A DNA stretch of 64,000 bases from Spirosoma lacussanchae (GTDB lineage Bacteria > Bacteroidota > Bacteroidia > Cytophagales > Spirosomataceae), in assembly GCF_005870035.1 (NCBI RefSeq), contig NZ_SWJG01000001.1, positions 1,785,639 through 1,849,638 of the forward strand, in the 5' to 3' direction. This document shows, one piece after another, positions 52,514-60,336 of the stretch (position 1 is the first letter of the stretch; every line of letters starts with the position of its first letter). A program made the translations under genes and the position numbers. The notes under the pieces are model-generated. The model was not told where the DNA came from. It did no database searches and saw only the letters and a list, made by a program, of their open reading frames with translations.

Positions 52514-53512
52514 ATGGCTTCCCCGGTAAAAATTCTGGTTCTGCAGTTCGCATCCATTGGCGATATAGTACTGGCTTCGCCGGTTGTGCGTTGTCTGAAA
52601 CAGCAGATCCACCATGCCGAAGTACATATCTGCACCAAACGGGCCTACCTGCCCATCGTTGAATATAATCCATACATCGATAAGCGGCACTACGCCGGCG
52701 AGAGCCCAACCGAGCTGATTCAGCAACTTCGGGCCGAGCGGTTCGATCTGGTGGTCGATCTCCAGAACAATGTTCTGACGGCTTTCCTCAAAGCCGCGCT
52801 CATGGTTCGTTCCTACAGCGTCAGGACGTTTCGGCTGCGGCAGTGGCTGTACCAGCGCTGGAAGGTCAACGTCATCCCGCCCCAGCACGTGGTAGACCGG
52901 TATTTTGAGGCACTGGCTCCGCTGGGTGTTGAGGACGACGAAATGGGCCTCGATTACTTCATCCCGTATAAAGATCAGGTCGAACCCGACTGGTTACCAG
53001 CCTCCCACCAGCACAACTACGTCGCCTACGCCATTGGTGGGCGGCATCAGACGGCGCGTATGCCCGTTGCCAAAATGGTGGAGTTGTGCCGGAAAATCAA
53101 CTTCCCCATCGTGCTCCTGGGCGATAAAGCCGATCGCGTGTTTGGTGACGAAGTGGCGCGGGCGCTGGGGAATCAGCTGATCTATAACGCCTGTGGGCAA
53201 TTCAATCTGAACCAGTCGGCTTCCATCATCCAGGGCGCGCGAGTGGTTTTTAGCCACGACACGGGCCTGATGCAGATTGCGGCTGCGTTTGGCAAACGGG
53301 TCTACTCAATATGGGGGAGTACCATGCCCGGTTTTGGGCGGTTTCCTTACCGTACGCCCTATGTCCGGCTCGAGAAACTGGGCCTCAGCTGCCGTCCCTG
53401 TAGGGTAGGCACCAACGGCACCTGCCCGCTCAAACACTTCCGGTGCATGAACGATATCTCGTTCGACTTCGTGGTGAAAGAACTGCAGAAGAAAAAAAAG
53501 AACTTCGAATAG
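52514..53512 (+). CDS. Glycosyltransferase family 9 (heptosyltransferase-like)
   Basis: 332 residues. GT9 signature at the N-terminus VLQFASIGDIVLASPVVRC, donor-binding region SHDTGLMQIAAAFGKRVYSIWG near residue 255, and a C-terminal Cys-rich end CRPCRVGTNGTCPLKHFRC that is common in Bacteroidota GT9 enzymes. It probably adds a sugar to the LPS core or O-unit on the cytoplasmic face. Start at 52514 by promoter position. It converges with another GT9 gene, nine bases between their stops; the pair may act on the same glycan. Confidence 0.88.
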   Translation: MASPVKILVLQFASIGDIVLASPVVRCLKQQIHHAEVHICTKRAYLPIVEYNPYIDKRHYAGESPTELIQQLRAERFDLVVDLQNNVLTAFLKAALMVRSYSVRTFRLRQWLYQRWKVNVIPPQHVVDRYFEALAPLGVEDDEMGLDYFIPYKDQVEPDWLPASHQHNYVAYAIGGRHQTARMPVAKMVELCRKINFPIVLLGDKADRVFGDEVARALGNQLIYNACGQFNLNQSASIIQGARVVFSHDTGLMQIAAAFGKRVYSIWGSTMPGFGRFPYRTPYVRLEKLGLSCRPCRVGTNGTCPLKHFRCMNDISFDFVVKELQKKKKNFE

Positions 53513-53521
53513 TCTGGCCGG

Positions 53522-54583
53522 TTAGTGAAACTGGCTGAGCAGCCCGAGCACCCGCTCCGCTACGGCACTGGCAGGAATATCGTTCAGGCAGGCCAGGTCG
53601 CCCCGCCAGCAGGGTTTGTTGCCGAAGACCGAACAGGGGCGGCAGGTAAGCTGATCGGTAGAGACCTCAAGCACGGCTTCCGGCCCCTGACCCCAGGGTC
53701 CAAAACCGGCGTCGGTATGGGTAGCGCCCCAGATCGACAGCACCGGCACCCCACTCAGCGCAGCCAGGTGCATATTTCCCGAATCCATACAGACCATACC
53801 GTTCAGCTGCTGAATCAGCGCCAGTTCGGCTGCCATCGACAGCTGGCCCGCCACCCGTACGGTTTGCGGAAAACGCCGTTGCAGGGTGTCCAGCTGCTCG
53901 ATCTCGGCAGGCCCACCGCCGAACAGAAAGATCTGAATCGGACGGGTGGAGAGTAGTTTGTCCAGCAGCGGATCGAACCGGTCGAAGGGCCACATCTTCT
54001 GCGGGTGCTGGGCAAAGGGAGCAATACCCAGCCAGGGAGCTTCAGAAATCAGCGCCTGCTTAGCCAGAAACGCGTTCAACTCCGACTCGGCCGATGCGAA
54101 TGACCCGAACCGAAACCGGGCATCCGGCCTGACGGTCAGGCCCGCTTTCTGGAAGGTCTGGGCGTACCGAGTCACCGAATGGGGCAGCGCGCGCCGGATT
54201 TTATTGTGTTTACGGGTCAGCGCTTTCTTGTCGGCGCGGCCTTTATCAAGCGTTACGGCGGATACGCCCGTCAGGCGAAACAAGCTTTTGAGTACCATCG
54301 AACGCAGGTTCTGATGCAGATCAACGACCAGATCGACCGGCTGTCGCTGGCGGAGTTCGGTAAACAGCCGCAGCAGGCCCCCGAAACCCTGATAGGCACC
54401 GTCAAAGTCAACACCTACTACCTCGAGGTTGGGAAACTGCTCAAAAAACACCGCAAACTTCGGACGGGTAACGAGCGTCAGCCAGGCGTCGGGATACTGC
54501 TGGGTAAACGCCTGCACGACCGGGGCCAGCAAGGCCACGTCGCCCATTGCCGAAAAACGAAGCAAAAGAAGGTGTTGTCTCAA
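53522..54583 (-). CDS. Glycosyltransferase family 9 (heptosyltransferase-like)
   Basis: 353 residues. N-terminal GT9 motif LLLLRFSAMGDVALLAPVVQAF, conserved MDSGNMHLAALSGVPVLSIWG (about residue 265) and the Cys-rich end CRPCSVFGNKPCWRGDLAC. Start is a TTG at 54583; the next ATG lies inside the GxGD motif. It shows only limited similarity to the GT9 gene at 52514. Probably expressed with the DUF4254 gene 69 bases upstream, which is a familiar neighbour of GT9 genes in Bacteroidota. Likely role in lipopolysaccharide core assembly; sugar donor unknown. Confidence 0.88.
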   Translation of the reverse strand: MRQHLLLLRFSAMGDVALLAPVVQAFTQQYPDAWLTLVTRPKFAVFFEQFPNLEVVGVDFDGAYQGFGGLLRLFTELRQRQPVDLVVDLHQNLRSMVLKSLFRLTGVSAVTLDKGRADKKALTRKHNKIRRALPHSVTRYAQTFQKAGLTVRPDARFRFGSFASAESELNAFLAKQALISEAPWLGIAPFAQHPQKMWPFDRFDPLLDKLLSTRPIQIFLFGGGPAEIEQLDTLQRRFPQTVRVAGQLSMAAELALIQQLNGMVCMDSGNMHLAALSGVPVLSIWGATHTDAGFGPWGQGPEAVLEVSTDQLTCRPCSVFGNKPCWRGDLACLNDIPASAVAERVLGLLSQFH

Positions 54584-54652
54584 GCGAAATGGAGCTCGAC
54601 CGCGCAGGCGGCTCGGTTAGTAGTGATGCGAAACCAGGGACAGACCGGCCGC

Positions 54653-55255
54653 TCAGGCTTGTCCGTACAGTACCGGGTTGAGCGTTGGGTCATTGTACAT
54701 TTTCATCTGCCGGTACACCTTCACGAAGCGGTTACCGGCCTGAATATCGTCCAGCAGTTCGTCGAAACAGCGGGCCAGATCGGCTTCCTGTTCGATCAGC
54801 ACCGTCAGCTTGGCCAGTGCTTTCTGCTGGTGCTCGGCCGATACGTCGGGACGTTCGGTCTGCTCGCGGAAGTGATACAGCTTAAGCTGAAGGATCGACA
54901 TCCGGTCAAGCAGCCAGGCGGGTGTTTCGGAGTTCATACGCGCCGTTGGCAGGGGGGTAATGGTGCGAAACTGATCGTACAGATACGAGTCGATGAGCTC
55001 GACGGTATCGGTCCGGTCCTGGTTCGACTGGTCGATCCGGCGTTTGATAGCAACCAGTTCATCGGGGCTGATGGCTGAGCTGCGGATGATATCTTCCAGA
55101 TGCCACTGTACGGTGTCTATCCAGTTTTTCCGATAAAGCAGTCCGGTCAGTTCGCTGGCCGGATACGGGTTCAGCAGGGGCGCGTCAACATGGTCGGTCT
55201 GGTGATAATCGCGGATACTCTGCCGGAAAATATCGTTGGCAATGGTGGCGTTCAT
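54653..55255 (-). CDS. DUF4254 protein
   Basis: 200 residues, mostly helical, no leader. The form (NATIANDIFRQSIRDYHQTD; LLYRKNWIDTVQWHLEDIIR) is that of DUF4254, a Bacteroidota family found next to GT9 glycosyltransferase genes and of unknown biochemistry. Charged patches (RFVKVYRQMKMYNDPTLNPVLYG) near the end are conserved in the type. Precedes the minus-strand GT9 gene, with an exact -7 box 17-24 bases before its ATG. Confidence 0.85.
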   Translation of the reverse strand: MNATIANDIFRQSIRDYHQTDHVDAPLLNPYPASELTGLLYRKNWIDTVQWHLEDIIRSSAISPDELVAIKRRIDQSNQDRTDTVELIDSYLYDQFRTITPLPTARMNSETPAWLLDRMSILQLKLYHFREQTERPDVSAEHQQKALAKLTVLIEQEADLARCFDELLDDIQAGNRFVKVYRQMKMYNDPTLNPVLYGQA

Positions 55256-55271
55256 AGGCGTAATTCAACCA

Positions 55272-55279
55272 CAAAGATA
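55272..55279 (-). promoter_or_regulatory. DUF4254/GT9 -7 promoter box (minus strand)
   Basis: TATCTTTG on the minus strand, exact match, in the 31-base gap between moeA and the DUF4254 gene. A -33 element would have to lie inside the moeA coding end; none is clear. Confidence 0.55.
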
Positions 55280-55286
55280 CAGGTTT

Positions 55287-56516
55287 CTACAGCGTTGACC
55301 ATAGGCGAAAGGCTTCGCCTGCGCTGAACTCGCTTCGGTCGGCCGGAAGTTCCATAAAGGCGTGGGCTTCCATCAGATTGGCAAAGTCGGCCGATCCGGA
55401 GCCGGGAAGCGGGTGGGCCAGCAGCCGACCGTCGGGTTCGCTGGTCAACCGTACCGGTAGAAAATACGTGATGGCCGGCGCGAATGTAAACGGTCGGGCG
55501 AGCTGTGCGTAGCGGGCTGGTTCGGGCGGTAAGCCAAGCGATGTACGCAGGTAGGGCAGTACGTAGCGGTAGGCACAGAGAATGGTTGAGACGGGGTTGC
55601 CGGGCAGGGCGAAAACGGTGCGGGCCCGACCCGGCTGACCGGCGTTCATCGTACCAAACCAGAGCGGCTTACCGGGGCGTTGCTCGATCTTGTGAAACTG
55701 TTTCTGCACACCCAGCCGGGCCAGTACGGCAGGAACGAAGTCCGCTTTTCCGGCCGAAACGCCCCCGCTCAGGATTAGCACCTCGTTCTGATCCAGGAGC
55801 CGGGCCAGCTGATCCTGCAACACCTGCTCATCATCGATGATGTGATGCAGGGTGGCCGTAATCCCAAAAGAGGCCAGCGTAGCCCGAAGCATATACGTGT
55901 TCGACCGGCGTATCTGGTAAGGCAGTGGCGCATCGGCAATGTCGACCAGTTCGTCGCCGGTCGAGACCAGCGCTATGCGGGGCAGGGCTGTCACTTGTAG
56001 GGTGGCTGCGCCTACTGAGGCCGCTACGGCCAGTTCGGTGGGGCCGAGCCTGGTACCGGCCGAAAGCAGTTCGTCGTTGGCGCGCCGGTCGGTAGCCCGC
56101 GCATGCACGTGCTGCCCCCGTTGCGCGTCATCGATGGTAACGGTGGCCAGGCCATCGGCCAGGCTGAGGTCTTCGTACCGAATGACGGTATCGGTTCCAG
56201 TCGGTAGCATGGCGCCGGTCATCACTTCCAGGCACAGACCCGTTTCTGACAGCTGAGCCGAGGACTCCAGCGTAAGCGGGGGCTGTCCCGCGCGTTGCTG
56301 ACCGGCTATCCGGAAGGTTCGCTGCCCGGACTGATAGTCGGCAAACTGGATCGCAATGCCGTCCATAGCCACTCGGTCAAAGGGCGGAAAATCGCGATCG
56401 GCCCGGATCGCTTCGCGCAGTACGCGCCCCCCCGCTTCCGTCAGCGAAACGGTTTCGGTAGCCAGTGGTAAAGGATATTGTTGCGTGAGCGCAAACGCGT
56501 CGTTGACAGAAAGCAT
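55287..56516 (-). CDS. moeA: Molybdopterin molybdenumtransferase
   Basis: 409 residues, cytoplasmic. It inserts molybdate into adenylated molybdopterin. Domains: N-terminal linker with RDFPPFDRVAMDGIA, central MoCF-binding part with LSGGVSAGKADFVP and IEQRPGKPLWFG, catalytic ALPGNPVS, and a C-terminal beta domain. The genes moaC and mobA lie divergently just upstream, across a repeat-rich 220-base spacer. No other moa genes are in the window, so the rest of the pathway is elsewhere. Confidence 0.95.
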   Translation of the reverse strand: MLSVNDAFALTQQYPLPLATETVSLTEAGGRVLREAIRADRDFPPFDRVAMDGIAIQFADYQSGQRTFRIAGQQRAGQPPLTLESSAQLSETGLCLEVMTGAMLPTGTDTVIRYEDLSLADGLATVTIDDAQRGQHVHARATDRRANDELLSAGTRLGPTELAVAASVGAATLQVTALPRIALVSTGDELVDIADAPLPYQIRRSNTYMLRATLASFGITATLHHIIDDEQVLQDQLARLLDQNEVLILSGGVSAGKADFVPAVLARLGVQKQFHKIEQRPGKPLWFGTMNAGQPGRARTVFALPGNPVSTILCAYRYVLPYLRTSLGLPPEPARYAQLARPFTFAPAITYFLPVRLTSEPDGRLLAHPLPGSGSADFANLMEAHAFMELPADRSEFSAGEAFRLWSTL

Positions 56517-56520
56517 ACGT

Positions 56521-56586
56521 TTTTAAATGGTAAATGATGAACGAGGAATGATGTTTTAAATGGTAAATGATGAACGAGAAATGATG
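56521..56586 (+). repeat. 33-base tandem duplication upstream of moaC
   Basis: Two adjacent 33-base copies (56521-56553 and 56554-56586) differ at one base. The block 56533-56553 is also an exact inverted copy of 56697-56717. The units are built from ATGATGAA-like octamers, so the whole spacer is of low complexity. Confidence 0.85.
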
Positions 56587-56685
56587 AATGAGGGAGGTAT
56601 AAGAGAAACGGAACTATGGAGAACAATGTATACCGAAAAGTGTAGAGTGAAAAATGAAGATTGGAAAATGAGCAAAAGCTTTTTA

Positions 56686-56736
56686 CATTCATCATTCATC
56701 ATTCCTCGTTCATCATTCATCATTCATCATTCATCA
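56686..56736 (+). repeat. CATTCATCATT-type simple repeat before moaC
   Basis: A run of CATTCATCATT units up to the moaC ATG. Positions 56697-56717 are complementary to 56533-56553, a 21-base perfect inverted repeat that could fold the moaC leader into a long hairpin or act on the divergent moeA promoter. No standard promoter box is seen in the spacer. Confidence 0.75.
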
Positions 56737-57207
56737 ATGTCTCTTTCGCATATTAACGCTGATGGTAATCCGGCCATGGTCGATGTGGGGGCCAAGGCCG
56801 TAACGCGCCGGACGGCCCGCGCCCGCAGCGTAGTCGAGCTGGGCAATGCCATCATGCAACACCTGGCCGGCTCCGACATACAAACCAAAAAAGGACCGGT
56901 TTTTCAGACGGCTATTATTGCCGGAACGATGGCCGCCAAACGGACCGACGAGCTGATTCCGCTCTGCCATTCGCTGGGGCTCGACAATTGCCAGCTTACC
57001 ATCTCAACCGAGGGGTCAGCAGCCATTGTCGAGTGTCTGGTATCGACCGAAGGAAAAACCGGGGTCGAGATGGAAGCGTTGGTCGGGGCGTCGGTGGCTG
57101 CGCTGACGATCTACGATATGTGCAAGGCGATGTCGCACGATATTACCATCCGCGAAACCTTTTTAGTCGAAAAAACCGGTGGCAAGCGCGACTTTAAACG
57201 GGACTAA
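56737..57207 (+). CDS. moaC: Cyclic pyranopterin monophosphate synthase
   Basis: 156 residues from the ATG at 56737, the normal MoaC length (SLSHINADGNPAMVDVGAK). It forms cyclic pyranopterin monophosphate with MoaA. Conserved DELIPLCHSL, GVEMEALVGASVAALTIYDM and GGKRDF near the end are visible. A longer frame upstream runs through simple repeats and is not coding. It overlaps mobA by 29 bases. Confidence 0.95.
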   Translation: MSLSHINADGNPAMVDVGAKAVTRRTARARSVVELGNAIMQHLAGSDIQTKKGPVFQTAIIAGTMAAKRTDELIPLCHSLGLDNCQLTISTEGSAAIVECLVSTEGKTGVEMEALVGASVAALTIYDMCKAMSHDITIRETFLVEKTGGKRDFKRD

Positions 57208-57781
57208 CCCGACGGGACTGAAGGGGCTGATCCTGACCGGGGGACAAAGCCGTCGCATGGGGCAGGACAAATCCCAGCTTGTTTACCACCAGAAACCACA
57301 GCGCGACCACCTGGTCGATCTGCTTCGCCCGTATTGCCAGGCTGTATTCTGGTCGGTCAATGCCGACCAGGCGGCTGCGCTTACCAGTGGCACACAGCCG
57401 TTCATCGTTGATGCGTTGGCCATCCGCAGTCCGCTCAACGGAATCCTGTCGGCGTTTCGGCATGATTCTTCGGTGGCCTGGCTGGTGGTGGCCTGCGACA
57501 TGCCCCTGCTGACCAGTCGCTCGCTGGAAGCCCTGCTGACTAACCGCGACCCGACCCGGCTGGCCACAGTCTTTTACGACTCAACGGGGCGGGCGCCTGA
57601 GCCGCTGCTAGGCATATACGAGCCTGCCTTTGCGCCGGTGGCCGACCGGGCCGTAGCCGACGGACAGCTGTCGCCCCGGCAGATTCTCCAGTCGCAGCCT
57701 GTTCAGCTGCTGACGGTTCCCGACGTTCGGGAGCTGACCAACGTGAACGACCCGGTAGCCCGCCACGCGCTTGGTCGCTAA
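57179..57781 (+). CDS. mobA: Molybdenum cofactor guanylyltransferase-like protein
   Basis: 200 residues beginning with GTG, inside the moaC end (29-base overlap, different frame). NTP-transferase fold: LILTGGQSRRMGQDKSQLVY is the nucleotide-binding signature, with VVACDMPLLT further on. It probably links GMP to molybdopterin, making the bis-MGD cofactor. There is no later ATG before the signature, so the overlap is real unless a rarer start is used. Together with moeA and moaC it makes a partial molybdenum cofactor set. Confidence 0.88.
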   Translation: MASATLNGTNPTGLKGLILTGGQSRRMGQDKSQLVYHQKPQRDHLVDLLRPYCQAVFWSVNADQAAALTSGTQPFIVDALAIRSPLNGILSAFRHDSSVAWLVVACDMPLLTSRSLEALLTNRDPTRLATVFYDSTGRAPEPLLGIYEPAFAPVADRAVADGQLSPRQILQSQPVQLLTVPDVRELTNVNDPVARHALGR

Positions 57782-57860
57782 ACCATCTGGTCTGTGAAGC
57801 GGTTTATTGAGTTCCGTTTAGAGCGCTACTATTGGCGTACTCCAAACGGTATAAACCACT

Positions 57861-58469
57861 ATGCACACACTTCATCGGGTATTTCTTGCCGTCGGATCGG
57901 TCCTGCTGGGCAACACCGTGTCGGCCCAGCGCGCCGAAGCCACAACCGACCTGCGCCAGTTCAGCGAACAGCGCCTGCGTCATCAGAAAACGCTTGGCCT
58001 AGCACTGGGGAGCTATGCCCTGGCCAACATTGCCGTGGGCAGTATCGCGGCCGGGCAAACCTCGGGGCAGACCAGATATTTTCACCAGATGAATGTATAC
58101 TGGAATCTATTCAACCTGGGTATTGCGGGCGCGGGCTTGCTGGGTGGGCGTAAACGCAGCACCGGGGGCGAAACGCTGGCCGATGCGGTGCGGCAGCATG
58201 AAAACCTGAAACAGCTGCTGCTGGTCAACGCGGGCCTGGACGTAGCTTACGTGGTGGGCGGGGCTTACCTGCGTCAGCGGGCCGATCTAAAGCCGGACAA
58301 AGCCGATCAGCTGCGGGGATACGGCACATCGGTCATGGTACAGGGCGGGTTTCTGCTGGCTTTTGACCTGGTCAATTATTTTATCGCCAAAAACCGGGGC
58401 GACCGGCAGGAGCGGCTCCTGCTGTCGGCCGGGCCATCGGGCGTCGGGGTGGTCGTGCCTATCCGATAA
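57861..58469 (+). CDS. Membrane protein of unknown function with leader
   Basis: 202 residues. Signal peptide to about residue 23 (LAVGSVLLGNTVSAQ), then four hydrophobic segments near residues 47-65, 82-97, 118-138 and 155-172 (LGLALGSYALANIAVGSIAAG; LLLVNAGLDVAYVVGGAYL), with a final SAGPSGVGVVVPIR beta-like end. I do not recognise a family with confidence, though similar proteins occur in Cytophagales. Between mobA and the deaminase gene, possibly transcribed with them. No cofactor motif is seen. Confidence 0.75.
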   Translation: MHTLHRVFLAVGSVLLGNTVSAQRAEATTDLRQFSEQRLRHQKTLGLALGSYALANIAVGSIAAGQTSGQTRYFHQMNVYWNLFNLGIAGAGLLGGRKRSTGGETLADAVRQHENLKQLLLVNAGLDVAYVVGGAYLRQRADLKPDKADQLRGYGTSVMVQGGFLLAFDLVNYFIAKNRGDRQERLLLSAGPSGVGVVVPIR

Positions 58470-58537
58470 ATTTAATCCGAACCGATTGTTGTCCGGCGCC
58501 GGTCAATTACCGGAGGCCGGGCTTTTACTGCTATTTT

Positions 58538-59026
58538 ATGACGACAAGAACTGTAAAAACCGACGAAGATTTTCTGCGCGAAGCCATTCAGATGGCCCGC
58601 GAAGGAATGAAAACCGGGCAGGGTGGCCCCTTTGGCTGCGTCATTGTCCGCAACGGCGAAATTATTGGCCGGGGCTGTAACCGGGTTACCTCCACCAACG
58701 ACCCGACCGCCCATGCCGAAGTCGAAGCCATCCGGGATGCCTGCCGGAATCTGGGCTCGTTTCAGCTCAGCGACTGTACGTTATACACCTCCTGCGAGCC
58801 CTGTCCGATGTGCCTGGGGGCCATTTACTGGGCCAGACCCAGCCGGATTGTATACGGCGCCTTTCACTCCGATGCGGCCGGTGCTGGTTTCGATGATCAA
58901 TTCATCTATGAGGAGATCGACAAGCCGCGCGACCAACGGTCAATTCCCATGCAGCAATGTCTGCGGCAGGAGGCCGATGCCGTTTTTCAGGAGTGGATCG
59001 GGTGGGAGGGGCGTATACGTTACTAG
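58538..59026 (+). CDS. Nucleoside/guanine deaminase
   Basis: 162 residues, cytoplasmic. Zinc-dependent cytidine-deaminase fold: HAE motif in PTAHAEVEAIRDAC (about residue 52) and PCPMC zinc ligands in SCEPCPMCLGAIYWARP (about 88). YGAFHSDAAGAGFDDQFIYEEI matches guanine-deaminase (GuaD-like) enzymes rather than the tRNA adenosine deaminase TadA, which lacks this end. It would turn guanine into xanthine. Its neighbours do not help; the identity between guanine deaminase and a related base deaminase is uncertain. Confidence 0.87.
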   Translation: MTTRTVKTDEDFLREAIQMAREGMKTGQGGPFGCVIVRNGEIIGRGCNRVTSTNDPTAHAEVEAIRDACRNLGSFQLSDCTLYTSCEPCPMCLGAIYWARPSRIVYGAFHSDAAGAGFDDQFIYEEIDKPRDQRSIPMQQCLRQEADAVFQEWIGWEGRIRY

Positions 59027-59060
59027 CGAAAAGGACGTACGGGTAACGGTTGAAAAAACG

Positions 59061-59068
59061 TACTTTTG
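59061..59068 (+). promoter_or_regulatory. kdn operon -7 promoter box
   Basis: TACTTTTG, exact TAnnTTTG, 58 bases before kdnA. No -33 element at 19-20 bases. It probably drives kdnA-kdnB and perhaps beyond. Confidence 0.5.
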
Positions 59069-59125
59069 CTGAAAATTAACCGGCTCCGGCCCCTGGTCTG
59101 GAGTCGATAACGTATTGTCTGTCTC

Positions 59126-60331
59126 ATGCCTGGAATGGAATTCTTCGGCGCCCTGGAGCGCACCGAAATCAACGATGTCCTAGAAACGGGTATCCTGTTT
59201 CGTTATAATCACGAAGCCCAGCGAAACAACATCTACAAGGCCCGCGAGTTCGAAGCCGAAGTAGCTAAACTGGTGGGTGCCAAGTACGCCCATGCTGTAT
59301 CGAGCGGATCGACGGCCGCGCTCTGTGCCATGGTAGCAGCCGGGATCGGCGCTGGCGATGAGGTAATTGTGCCGCCATTTACGTACATCGCCACCATCGA
59401 GGCTGTACTGATGGTGGGGGCTTTGCCCGTTTTTGCCGACATCGATGAGACGCTTTGCCTGAGCGCCGACAGTATCCGCAGGGCCATTACGCCCCGTACC
59501 AAGGGCGTTTGCCTGGTGCATATGTGTGGGCAGATGGCCGATATGGAGGCTATTATGGCGGTCATCGATGATCACAAACTGGTGCTGGTCGAAGACGCCG
59601 GTCAGGCCATGGGGGCCAGCTACAAAGGGGTGTCGACGGGCCTCTGGGGCAAAACCGGCGCCTATTCGTTCGACTTCTTCAAGATTGCAACGGCGGGTGA
59701 AGGGGGCGTTATGGTGACCAATGACGAACAGGCCTATAAACATGCCGACTCGTTCTCGGACCATGGCCACGACCATATCGGAACTAACCGGGGTATGGAA
59801 CAACACCCCATTCTAGGCTTTAACTATCGGATCAGCGAGCTACATGCCGCCGTTGGGCTAGTGCAAACGCGTCGGGTGCCGGACATTATCGAGAAGAACA
59901 ACGCCCACAAAAAACAGCTGATGGCTACGCTGGGTGCGATTCCGGGCGTGTCGTTTGCCCGCATTCCCGATCCAGACGGCGACTCGGCTACCTTCCTGAA
60001 CCTGCTGCTGCCCGATACCCAAACCGCTGGGCGTGTTATAGCCGAACTGAACGCAGCCGGGGTCGGTGGATTCAACTACTGGTTCACCAACATGTACCAC
60101 TTTATTAATCAGTGGGACCATATCAAACAGATGCGGACGGCGTCGGCCCTGCCCATCGAAAAGTTTGGCGCTCCTCAGGACTATACTACCCTCGATTTGC
60201 CCGGCGCTCAGTCGGTAATCGGTCGGCTTATCTCGTTCGGTATCCGGGCTAGCTGGACAACCGAAGAGGTAGCGACTCTGGCCGAAAACGTGGGTGCTGC
60301 CATTCGTAAAGCCACCCTTATTGAAGCGTAA
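59126..60331 (+). CDS. kdnA: 8-amino-3,8-dideoxy-Kdo aminotransferase KdnA
   Basis: 401 residues, PLP-dependent DegT/DnrJ/EryC1/StrS fold. HAVSSGSTAALCAMVAAG and ISELHAAVGLVQ are general for the fold; the active Lys lies in FDFFKIATAGEGG, a block typical of KdnA (known from Shewanella oneidensis). KdnA aminates the 8-oxo form of Kdo with glutamate to give 8-amino-3,8-dideoxy-Kdo (Kdo8N). The alternative would be another sugar aminotransferase, but the KdnB-type gene five bases downstream and kdsB after it strongly support the call. Cytoplasmic. Length is normal. Confidence 0.88.
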   Translation: MPGMEFFGALERTEINDVLETGILFRYNHEAQRNNIYKAREFEAEVAKLVGAKYAHAVSSGSTAALCAMVAAGIGAGDEVIVPPFTYIATIEAVLMVGALPVFADIDETLCLSADSIRRAITPRTKGVCLVHMCGQMADMEAIMAVIDDHKLVLVEDAGQAMGASYKGVSTGLWGKTGAYSFDFFKIATAGEGGVMVTNDEQAYKHADSFSDHGHDHIGTNRGMEQHPILGFNYRISELHAAVGLVQTRRVPDIIEKNNAHKKQLMATLGAIPGVSFARIPDPDGDSATFLNLLLPDTQTAGRVIAELNAAGVGGFNYWFTNMYHFINQWDHIKQMRTASALPIEKFGAPQDYTTLDLPGAQSVIGRLISFGIRASWTTEEVATLAENVGAAIRKATLIEA

Positions 60332-60336
60332 CCCCC

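Noticed and set aside
56521-56736. CRISPR-like array before moaC
   Set aside because: The units are short, unequal and contiguous without spacers, and no cas genes are present. It is simple-sequence repeat.
56560-56736. N-terminal extension of MoaC from 56560
   Set aside because: It translates simple repeats; the standard MoaC N-terminus begins at 56737.
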